NCBI GenBank assembly: GCA_919901335.1
Contig: CAKKOZ010000016.1
Location: 1 to 22,598, forward strand
Length of the DNA stretch: 22,598 nucleotides
Source: Nitrospiria bacterium
GTDB taxonomy: Bacteria > Nitrospirota > Nitrospiria > JACQBZ01
Reading direction: 5' to 3'
Shown here: positions 14,306-21,147 of the stretch, one piece after another
How positions within the stretch are numbered: position 1 is the first letter of the stretch
How the letters are laid out: every line of letters begins with the position of its first letter
Position numbers and translations under genes: made by a program
The notes under the pieces: model-generated
Databases searched by the model: none
Seen by the model: only the letters and a program-made list of their open reading frames with translations
What the model was told of the DNA's origin: nothing

Positions 14306-15905
14306 CAGCTTTCCCGCAGCGGCCATATTGATCGTCGGGGCATTGCTCATCCCCTTTCTTAAAGGGAGGCTCAAGTCCGCCTACCTGTTGCTTCTGCCTG
14401 TCATTGCTTTTGTCAACGTTGTGAGCATTCCTGAAGGCATCCACTGGACGGTCGGTTTCCTGGATTACGATCTCATCTTCGGCAGGGTTGACCGGTTGAG
14501 TAGGGTTTTTGGATACATGTTCACGATCGTATCCTTTATGGGAACCCTGTATGCCCTGCACCTGAAAAAAGAGGATGGACAGCATGTGGCGGCCTTCATT
14601 GCCGCTGGGAGTGCTTTAGGCGCCGCCTTTGCCGGAGATCTTCTGTCTTTCTTCATCTTCCTAGAAATGACGACGATCGCTTCAACATACCTGATCTGGG
14701 CGAGAAGGACAGAGGCATCGTATGGAGCAGGATTGAGATATCTGGTGGTTCATCTTTTTGGAGGGCTTTGCCTTCTCGCCGGCATCCTGATCCAGGCGCA
14801 TCAGACGGGTTCTCTTGAGTTTGGAGTGATAGGATTGAATGGATTGGCATCCTATCTGATATTGATTGGGTTTGGCATCAATTGTGCTTTCCCCGCCCTC
14901 CATGCGTGGCTTCCTGATGCCTATCCTGAGGCGACGATTACAGGCACGGTATTTTTGAGCGCGTTTACCACAAAGGTAGCGGTATATTCCCTGGCAAGAG
15001 CATTTCCAGGCACAGAGAGCCTAATATGGATCGGAGCGGCGATGACGGCATTCCCTATTTTTTATGCCGTTATTGAAAATGACCTGAGGAGGGTGCTCAG
15101 CTATAGCATTATCAATCAAGTCGGATTCATGGTCGTTGGCATCGGAATAGGAACATCCCTATCCATGAATGGCGCTATCGCCCATGCCTTTAATAATATT
15201 TTGTTTAAGGCCCTTCTTTTTATGTCTATGGGTGCTGTGATGCATCAGACAGGAAAGAGCAAAGCCACGGATCTGGGTGGATTATACAAAACCATGCCGC
15301 TGACGACCCTGTTTTGTGTCATAGGTGCAATATCGATTTCTGGAGTTCCCTTCACTAACGGTTTTGTCAGTAAGTCAATGATACTGGGTGCATCCGCCAA
15401 TGAGGGGATGGCGATGCTATCGCTTGTTTTGCTGTTTGCCTCAGCGGGTGTCCTCCACCATGCGGGGATCAAAGTTCCGTATTTTACCTTTTTTTCCCAC
15501 GACTCTGGGATCAGGACACAAGAACCTCCCCTGAACATGCTCCTTGCCATGGGGATGGCTGCTTTTTTATGTGTTTTCATTGGTATATTTCCAGGGCCGC
15601 TTTACAGTATTCTTCCATTTCCAGTTGATTTTATACCCTACACAGGAACCCATGTTCTGAATCAGTTACAGTTGGTGTCGTTCTCAGTGTTGGCCTTCTG
15701 TCTCCTGCTATTATCGGGAATCTATCCCGCGGAAATGAGGGCGATCAATATTGACGTCGATTGGTTCTACAGAAAGGGTGCCAAGGGGTTCTACCGGCTT
15801 GCCGACCGGTTACTGGGGGTCAAGGTGGACGCGAGTTTACCCCGCGTGGATGGAACTGATCGAGAGGTGATTCATGGAAACGAAGATCGAAACATCCAAA
15901 CCTAA
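14298..15905 (+). CDS. Second MrpD-type (NuoN/MrpD-like) ion-conducting subunit
   Basis: A 535-residue antiporter-like membrane protein. Visible channel residues are Glu123 (FFIFLEMTTIAS), Lys226 (SAFTTKVAVYSLAR) and Lys304 (NNILFKALLF). The position of the TM7 Lys is Asn195 (GFGINCAFPALHAWLPD), a pattern I recall for the monovalent-cation antiporter subunit D group. A C-terminal soluble tail follows (INIDVDWFYRKGAKGFYRLADR). It overlaps the preceding gene by 8 bp and the following cytochrome c gene by 32 bp. With the subunit at 12447 it makes a pair of different antiporter-like modules, as complex I has several. Confidence 0.9.
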   Translation: MNNSFPAAAILIVGALLIPFLKGRLKSAYLLLLPVIAFVNVVSIPEGIHWTVGFLDYDLIFGRVDRLSRVFGYMFTIVSFMGTLYALHLKKEDGQHVAAFIAAGSALGAAFAGDLLSFFIFLEMTTIASTYLIWARRTEASYGAGLRYLVVHLFGGLCLLAGILIQAHQTGSLEFGVIGLNGLASYLILIGFGINCAFPALHAWLPDAYPEATITGTVFLSAFTTKVAVYSLARAFPGTESLIWIGAAMTAFPIFYAVIENDLRRVLSYSIINQVGFMVVGIGIGTSLSMNGAIAHAFNNILFKALLFMSMGAVMHQTGKSKATDLGGLYKTMPLTTLFCVIGAISISGVPFTNGFVSKSMILGASANEGMAMLSLVLLFASAGVLHHAGIKVPYFTFFSHDSGIRTQEPPLNMLLAMGMAAFLCVFIGIFPGPLYSILPFPVDFIPYTGTHVLNQLQLVSFSVLAFCLLLLSGIYPAEMRAINIDVDWFYRKGAKGFYRLADRLLGVKVDASLPRVDGTDREVIHGNEDRNIQT

Positions 15906-16623
15906 ACGAAGGCGGGTTCCGGTGCCGCTCCAGGTTGCCATCATCTGGATAGGAGTCTATCTATTTCTGAAATTCTTCATCAGGCCGCCGCTGCCGTCAA
16001 GCCTCATTTTTATGTATATGACGATGACCTCGATTGGGTTAGGAGTCTATGTTTCGATCTATGAGGATATGCTGCAAGGGTTTTTGCGGCCCATTGTTGA
16101 CTTTCTGCGAGGGGACCCGCTTCGGGCGTGGACCTGGAGGGCGAGCCGATGGGTGCTGCTGGTCACGATTCCTGTTTTCGTCGGCTATGGGTTCTATCAG
16201 AGGGTTGCGCCTCGGACTGAGCCTCCGATCGGTTCGCGGGTGATTCACCCCGCCCCACCGAGGGAGTTTGCGCAGCTGGTCAATCCGGTTCCCCATACCA
16301 AAATGAATCTCCTGATCGGAAAAGGACTGTACACAGCCTACTGCTCACCTTGCCATGGAAAGGACTTGGACGGGAAAGGCATCGCGGCGAGGGGATTCAA
16401 CCCGCCGCCGGCGAACTTTGTGGATGTAGGGACGATTGCCCAACTCCAGGAATCCTATCTTTTCTGGCGGATCAGCAACGGAGGCGTCGGGCTTCCCTCG
16501 GAGGGTGAGCCCTGGAACACGGCGATGCCTCGATGGGATACACGTATTTCCTCTGAGAATATCTGGAAGATCATTATGTATGAATTTGAGGGATCAGGCC
16601 ATGTACCACGAACCTGGGATTAG
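15874..16623 (+). CDS. Membrane-anchored monoheme cytochrome c (three TM helices)
   Basis: After a basic N-terminus come three hydrophobic helices (about residues 18-36, 44-62, 92-108), then a periplasmic cytochrome c domain with CSPCH at 157-161 and likely distal Met218 (WNTAMPRWD). The sequence between (GKDLDGKGIAARGFNPPPANF) is typical of class-I cytochromes of the c550/cbb3-CcoP type. The start lies 32 bp inside the end of the previous antiporter-like gene. The gene layout resembles the one at 6243 (helices then heme c), but the membrane parts do not look similar. Confidence 0.87.
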   Translation: METKIETSKPKRRRVPVPLQVAIIWIGVYLFLKFFIRPPLPSSLIFMYMTMTSIGLGVYVSIYEDMLQGFLRPIVDFLRGDPLRAWTWRASRWVLLVTIPVFVGYGFYQRVAPRTEPPIGSRVIHPAPPREFAQLVNPVPHTKMNLLIGKGLYTAYCSPCHGKDLDGKGIAARGFNPPPANFVDVGTIAQLQESYLFWRISNGGVGLPSEGEPWNTAMPRWDTRISSENIWKIIMYEFEGSGHVPRTWD

Positions 16624-16671
16624 GTTGTGAAGGCAAGCAGTCAGGGGTCAGCAACTCGAGGCGGGTGCGTG

Positions 16672-17475
16672 ATGATGTTTTTTAGCGTTGTTATTCTGGT
16701 GTTGTCCATCTCATTCGCCGGGGCGCAGGCGGAAGGGCAGGCTCCCGCAGGGGGTACGGGGTCCGAGGGCATGGTACCGTCCAAGCTCATTGATGGGGCC
16801 CTTCCCACGGATGACCCAAGCTCGCCTCGTTGGGAGGAGGCACCCGTTGTCGAGTTTTCGATGAGCCCCCAGGTGCACTGGGACCCGAGGATTTTTTCCG
16901 TAACGGTAAAATCGTTGAAGGTCAGGTCGCTTCAAAATGGCCAACAGGTGGCCATCTTGCTGGAGTACGAGGATCCTACTGAGAACCCTGGGGATGCGGC
17001 GGCGATCGAGTTTCCGGTTGGTGACAAAAAATCTCATTTTGCGCATGCGCAGGAGATGTTGGAGGTTGAAAGCGGCCAGTTGAACATATGGTACTGGCGT
17101 GCTTCAAAGGGCGTCTCTGATATGAATGCGAAAGGATTTGGAACCACGGCTGCCCAGCCGCAGCAGAATGTCGCAGGTAAAGGGGTCTGGAAAGATGGGG
17201 TCTGGCGTGTGGTCTTTGCGCGCGACCTCGAAAATAGCGATCCGGATGATGCCCAGCTTGCCCTGGGGAAGTTCGTCCAGATCGCGTTTGCCGTCTGGGA
17301 TGGGGGCAATCAAGAGGTTGGTTCGATGAAGGCCGTAACCTCGTGGTGGTGGTTCGTCGCCGAGAAGCCTGCGGATCCGAAGATTTATATTTATACCGTA
17401 CTAATCGTGATGCTGGTCGGGATCATCGAGTTGATCGTGATTAGGAGACTGAGAAGAAAGGGTCAACCCGCATGA
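16672..17475 (+). CDS. Heme-b subunit of the ethylbenzene dehydrogenase/NxrC gamma type, C-terminally anchored
   Basis: A signal peptide (FFSVVILVLSISFAGAQA) is followed by a beta-rich domain with the features of the EB_dh heme-binding family (gamma subunits of type II DMSO-reductase enzymes such as EbdC, NxrC, DdhC): VHWDPRIFSVTVKSLKV, AIEFPV, GKGVWKDGVWRVVFARDL, IAFAVWDG. Lys220 in SMKAVTSWWWF is the likely heme-b ligand by comparison with that family, the partner being a Met I cannot fix. A final TM helix (about 240-257) anchors it. I chose ATG 16672; a GTG at 16627 in frame is possible. No catalytic Mo subunit is in the window, so it may accept electrons from an enzyme encoded elsewhere. 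Confidence 0.82.
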   Translation: MMFFSVVILVLSISFAGAQAEGQAPAGGTGSEGMVPSKLIDGALPTDDPSSPRWEEAPVVEFSMSPQVHWDPRIFSVTVKSLKVRSLQNGQQVAILLEYEDPTENPGDAAAIEFPVGDKKSHFAHAQEMLEVESGQLNIWYWRASKGVSDMNAKGFGTTAAQPQQNVAGKGVWKDGVWRVVFARDLENSDPDDAQLALGKFVQIAFAVWDGGNQEVGSMKAVTSWWWFVAEKPADPKIYIYTVLIVMLVGIIELIVIRRLRRKGQPA

Positions 17476-18311
17476 AGATTCTAAAGAGCTTTCGGCCGAT
17501 TGCGGCCGTCGGGATCTTTTTCGTGGTCGGGGCGTGCGCGCTGTTTGAAGACAAACACGTTTCAGAGGGTCGAAAACTGTACGGGTATTATTGCGCTCAA
17601 TGCCACGGGGAGAAAGGACGGGGGAATGGGTTCAACGCGACGAACCTGGATCCGTATCCGAGGGATCTGACCGACAAACTGGAACCCTTCATGTCCGAGC
17701 TCTCGAATGAGGATATTTTCAAGTCCATCCGGGAGGGCGTGGCCGGGGCTTTTCCAAAACACGAGACCGCGGTTCCGGCGGTATCAAAATCGGAGGAAGA
17801 AGAGGAAGGCGGGTCCCCATCGATGCCGTACTGGGGTTACACCCTGACGGAGGATCAGGTCTGGTCGATCGTGGCCTACGTCCGGACCCTTCACAAAAAT
17901 TCGGCCGAGAAGATCGCCTTTAAAGAGGAGGCGGTGGCCGGTGAGGAAAAGAAACCGCGCCTTTCACGGCCGCAGCCGGTGAGCTTTCCGGACCCAAATT
18001 CTCCGGAAGGTCTGAAGTTGTCGGAACAGGGAAAGGTGTTATACGAAACTCGATATTCCTGTTCAGGATGCCACCGGATCGGCCAGAACGGCGGACAGAT
18101 CGGTCCGGATCTTTCCCGCTCGGGAATTCGCCTGAATACCAGCTGGATTTATCAATGGATCCAATACCCACAGGCCTTCCGCCACGATACAAAAATGCCG
18201 GCCTTCAACATGCCTGAGGCGGATGCCAAGGCGATCGTGATGTATCTGAAAACCCTTCGGGCCACCGCAGCCGAATCTCCCGGCCCGCCGTCCGGCAAAG
18301 GCCCGACCTAA
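17472..18311 (+). CDS. Lipoprotein diheme cytochrome c
   Basis: The lipobox is VGAC (lipid Cys22). Two cytochrome c domains follow: CAQCH at 41-45 with likely ligand Met118 (SMPYWGYTLTEDQVW), and CSGCH at 197-201 with Met242 (DTKMPAFNM). An acidic linker (SEEEEEGG) lies just before the first Met ligand and a second charged linker (about 145-180) joins the domains. The ATG overlaps the previous stop as ATGA. It is the last gene of the cluster; it should be tethered on the outer face of the membrane and could carry electrons between the heme-b subunit and the bc or bd-like parts. Confidence 0.9.
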   Translation: MKILKSFRPIAAVGIFFVVGACALFEDKHVSEGRKLYGYYCAQCHGEKGRGNGFNATNLDPYPRDLTDKLEPFMSELSNEDIFKSIREGVAGAFPKHETAVPAVSKSEEEEEGGSPSMPYWGYTLTEDQVWSIVAYVRTLHKNSAEKIAFKEEAVAGEEKKPRLSRPQPVSFPDPNSPEGLKLSEQGKVLYETRYSCSGCHRIGQNGGQIGPDLSRSGIRLNTSWIYQWIQYPQAFRHDTKMPAFNMPEADAKAIVMYLKTLRATAAESPGPPSGKGPT

Positions 18312-18437
18312 TTAATAAGCATCGCCCGCTGTCCTGCCACGTTGTTCTGTCTTGTAAGATGATCTTTGCCCCATAGACCCTTGGCCGATGCGTGGATAAC
18401 CTGACCTTGATCTTTCAGAGAATGAAAGGGAATTCCA
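18312..18437. other. Intergenic spacer between the respiratory cluster and ettA
   Basis: These 126 bases contain no gene. I see no convincing intrinsic terminator and no clear -35/-10 pair, although a transcription end and an ettA promoter are expected here. GAAAGGG at 18424-18430 is the ettA ribosome-binding site. Confidence 0.5.
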
Positions 18438-20117
18438 TTGCCGACGTATCAATATATTTACACGATGCAAAGAGTCAGCAAGGTTGTTCCGCCGAAGCGG
18501 AAGATCCTGGAGGATATCTCGCTCTCGTTTTACCCCGGCGCGAAGATCGGGGTGCTGGGGCTGAACGGCTCGGGAAAGTCGAGCCTGCTCCGGATCATGG
18601 CGGGGGTCGACGCCGATTTTTTGGGGGAGGCGAAACCGGCGAAGGGGGTGCGGATCGGTTTTCTGCCGCAGGAACCGAAGCTTAATCCCGCAAAAGATGT
18701 CCGCGGCAACGTGGAGGAAGGGGTCGCGGAACCGAAGGCGTTGCTCGATGAATTCAACGCGGTCAGCGCGAAATTTTCAGAGCCGATGTCGGACGACGCC
18801 ATGTCGGCGCTGCTTGAGAAACAGGGCCGGCTACAAGAAAGGATCGATGCGGTCAACGCCTGGGAATTGGACCGACAACTGGAAATCGCCGCCGACGCCC
18901 TTCGGATTCCTCCGTGGGACGCCGATGTGGCCACGCTTTCCGGAGGCGAGAAACGTCGGGTGGCGCTTTGCAAGCTTCTCCTCTCCGCGCCCGACCTGCT
19001 CCTGCTGGATGAGCCGACGAACCATCTGGACGCCGAGTCGATCGCCTGGCTGGAGCGCTTTCTCAAGGAATTTTCCGGCACTGTCGTCGCCGTGACGCAT
19101 GACCGGTATTTTCTCGATAACGTCGCCGGTTGGATTCTGGAACTCGACCGCGGCAAGGGGATTCCGTGGGAGGGGAATTATTCGTCCTGGCTTGATCAAA
19201 AAACGCAACGCCTCGCCCAGGAGGAAAAACAGGAAAGCGCCAAGCGCCGTGCGTTGCAGCATGAGTTGGAGTGGGTTCGGACCGCGCCGAAGGGGCGGCA
19301 CGCCAAGAGCAAGGCGCGTCTGGCCGCCTATGAGGATCTGGCATCGCAGGAGTCGCAGGCCCGGAATGAGACGAAGGATATCATGATCCCGCCGGGGCCG
19401 CGCCTGGGGGATCTCGTCGTTGAAGCGGTTGATCTCAAAAAGGGGTTCGGCGACCGGCTGTTGATCGACGGGTTGAGTTTCAGCCTGCCGCGCGGCGGGA
19501 TCTTCGGAATCATCGGGCCAAACGGCGCGGGGAAGACAACCCTCTTCAATATGATCGCGGGGTTGGAGAAACCGGAGGGGGGGGCGCTTCGGCTCGGGGA
19601 TTCCGTCAAGCTGGCCTATGTAAACCAGTCGCGCGACACCCTGGACGATAAGAAAACGGTTTATGAAGAAATTTCCGGAGGGAATGATGTCATTCTGGTC
19701 GGAAAACGGGAGCTTTCGGCGCGCGCCTATGTCGGCGGTTTTAACTTTAAGAACACCGATCAGCAAAAGCGGATCAAGGAGCTCTCCGGCGGGGAGCGCA
19801 ACCGGGTTCATCTCGCGAAGTTGTTGAGAAGCGGCGGAAACGTTTTGCTTCTCGACGAGCCGAGCAACGATCTGGATGTGGAGACCCTTCGCGCCTTGGA
19901 GGAGGCGCTTCTTGATTTCGCCGGCTGCGCGTTGATCATCAGCCATGACCGTTGGTTTTTGGATCGGATCGCCACGCACATTTTGGCGTTTGAGGGGGAA
20001 AGTAAGGTTGTTTGGTTTGAGGGGAATTATCAGGAATACGAGGCCGACCGCCACAAGCGGCTTGGGACCGATGCCGACCAACCGCATCGGATTAAATATA
20101 AAAAGCTGGTTCGATAG
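18438..20117 (+). CDS. ettA: Energy-dependent translational throttle protein EttA (ABC-F)
   Basis: EttA binds the ribosomal E site and gates the first steps of elongation according to ATP level. The 559 residues match the family (about 555). Two ABC domains are present: Walker A GLNGSGKSS at 41-49 and GPNGAGKTT in the second half, signature LSGGE in each, and Walker B LLLLDEPTNHLD and VLLLDEPSNDLD (Ser where Thr is usual). The insertion in the first domain (the EttA arm) and the charged interdomain linker (KTQRLAQEEKQESAKRRAL) are visible. The start is TTG 18438 with GAAAGGG 7 nt upstream, giving the family start MPTYQYIYTMQRVSK. Confidence 0.95.
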   Translation: MPTYQYIYTMQRVSKVVPPKRKILEDISLSFYPGAKIGVLGLNGSGKSSLLRIMAGVDADFLGEAKPAKGVRIGFLPQEPKLNPAKDVRGNVEEGVAEPKALLDEFNAVSAKFSEPMSDDAMSALLEKQGRLQERIDAVNAWELDRQLEIAADALRIPPWDADVATLSGGEKRRVALCKLLLSAPDLLLLDEPTNHLDAESIAWLERFLKEFSGTVVAVTHDRYFLDNVAGWILELDRGKGIPWEGNYSSWLDQKTQRLAQEEKQESAKRRALQHELEWVRTAPKGRHAKSKARLAAYEDLASQESQARNETKDIMIPPGPRLGDLVVEAVDLKKGFGDRLLIDGLSFSLPRGGIFGIIGPNGAGKTTLFNMIAGLEKPEGGALRLGDSVKLAYVNQSRDTLDDKKTVYEEISGGNDVILVGKRELSARAYVGGFNFKNTDQQKRIKELSGGERNRVHLAKLLRSGGNVLLLDEPSNDLDVETLRALEEALLDFAGCALIISHDRWFLDRIATHILAFEGESKVVWFEGNYQEYEADRHKRLGTDADQPHRIKYKKLVR

Positions 20118-20139
20118 ATCCGCGACCGGGTGCGATCGT

Positions 20140-20988
20140 TTACTTCTTCGGGTTTTTCCCTTCGAAGGCAATAGACGAGCCCGGCTCCATCACCCTGGAG
20201 CGGATGTTTTTCTTTCTCAGCGCGGCCACAAAGCCGTCGGCCTTCTGCGTTAAGACCGGAAACGTAGCGTAGTGATGGGGAACAACCAGTTTTGACTTCA
20301 CGGCGGCCGCCGCACGGGCGGCCATATCAGGTTCCATCCCGAAATGTCCGCCGATATTGATCAGGGCCAGATCCGGCGCCTGTTCGCCAATCAGTTCCAT
20401 GTCCTTAAAGTAGGCCGTATCGCCGGTGTCGTAGATCGTCGGACCGCCGTTGATCTTTAACAGAAAGCCGACCGGATTTCCGCCATAGACGATGTCCGGA
20501 TCTTTTTCGCCTGCATGGGGGTTTTGGATTCCACTGGAATGGACGGCCGGCGTCATCGTGACGGCCACTTCACCGTCCGCGATCATGATCTCTCCGCCGA
20601 TGTTCATCAGCGTATCGAAGCCCATCTGGTCTTTTGGATAACCCAGGAGCTTGGCCATGTTGGTTCCCAACTCAAAGGTCGCGACCAGGCGGGCGCCGGT
20701 TTTTCGGGCGATCGCAACCGCATCGCCGGTATGATCGAAATGGCCGTGGGTGATCAGGATGTAATCCGCTTTTGTGATGCCGTCCAGAGGATCTTTTCCC
20801 TCTTTAGCTTTTGGATTGACCGGATTCTTCAACCACGGATCGATCAGCAGCACCTTTCCTTTCGGCGTGACAATCTCAAAGGCGGCATGACCGTGCCAGG
20901 TGACGGTGGTCATCCCGGCCAGCGCGGCCGGCGCGATCAACAGCAGGAAAGCAGATACGGATAGGGCCATTCGATCTTTTATCTTCAT
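20140..20988 (-). CDS. Metal-dependent hydrolase, metallo-beta-lactamase fold (UPF0173-like), with signal peptide
   Basis: The 282-residue protein has the MBL-fold zinc motif THGHFDHTGD (His81, His83, Asp85, His86) and the family start TVTWHGHAAFEI, then LIDPWLKNP, as in UPF0173 hydrolases. Later metal-site candidates are H113-type AVHSSG, YDTGDT and PHHY. Unlike most members it begins with a hydrophobic signal (MALSVSAFLLLIAPAALAG), so export is likely. ATG 20988 has GGGGAGA upstream on the minus strand and its own promoter (21037-21065). It ends 22 bp from ettA, convergent. The substrate is unknown. Confidence 0.9.
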   Translation of the reverse strand: MKIKDRMALSVSAFLLLIAPAALAGMTTVTWHGHAAFEIVTPKGKVLLIDPWLKNPVNPKAKEGKDPLDGITKADYILITHGHFDHTGDAVAIARKTGARLVATFELGTNMAKLLGYPKDQMGFDTLMNIGGEIMIADGEVAVTMTPAVHSSGIQNPHAGEKDPDIVYGGNPVGFLLKINGGPTIYDTGDTAYFKDMELIGEQAPDLALINIGGHFGMEPDMAARAAAAVKSKLVVPHHYATFPVLTQKADGFVAALRKKNIRSRVMEPGSSIAFEGKNPKK

Positions 20989-21036
20989 GGCGGTTCTCCC
21001 CGTTGATCCGTTGAGTCCAACTTCAAACGGTTCCAG

Positions 21037-21065
21037 TGTATAATGCAATACAGCCGGGAAGTCAA
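21037..21065 (-). promoter_or_regulatory. Sigma70-type promoter for the exported MBL-fold hydrolase
   Basis: Read on the minus strand: -35 TTGACT (plus-strand 21060-21065), 17-nt spacer, -10 TATACA (21037-21042). The -35 lies in the left arm of the inverted repeat 21061-21117. Confidence 0.65.
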
Positions 21066-21117
21066 TAGGCGGGTCCTGTCCTGCGGCAGCCCCGCCTCCG
21101 GCCACCCGCCTATTGAC
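21061..21117. repeat. Perfect 14-bp inverted repeat between divergent MBL-fold genes
   Basis: GTCAATAGGCGGGT (21061-21074) is repeated inverted as ACCCGCCTATTGAC (21104-21117), separated by 29 GC-rich nt. Each arm ends in the TTGAC of an outward-facing -35 box, so the arms carry ACCCGCCTA just upstream of both -35 elements. This suggests a shared regulator site or a duplicated promoter half. A transcript hairpin is a less likely role because it lies upstream of both genes. Confidence 0.85.
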
Positions 21118-21141
21118 CCTGGCGTTCAAATCGCTTATTCT
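21113..21141 (+). promoter_or_regulatory. Sigma70-type promoter for the MBL-TPR protein
   Basis: -35 TTGACC (21113-21118), 17-nt spacer, -10 TATTCT (21136-21141, four of six). The predicted start of transcription falls at about 21148, the A of the start codon, so the mRNA may be leaderless. Confidence 0.5.
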
Positions 21142-21147
21142 ATACCC

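Noticed and set aside
18831..20171. Long minus-strand open frame (446 codons) opposite ettA
   Set aside because: It lies antisense to a well-supported ABC-F gene, has no recognisable domain, and is the usual by-product of a GC-rich coding strand.
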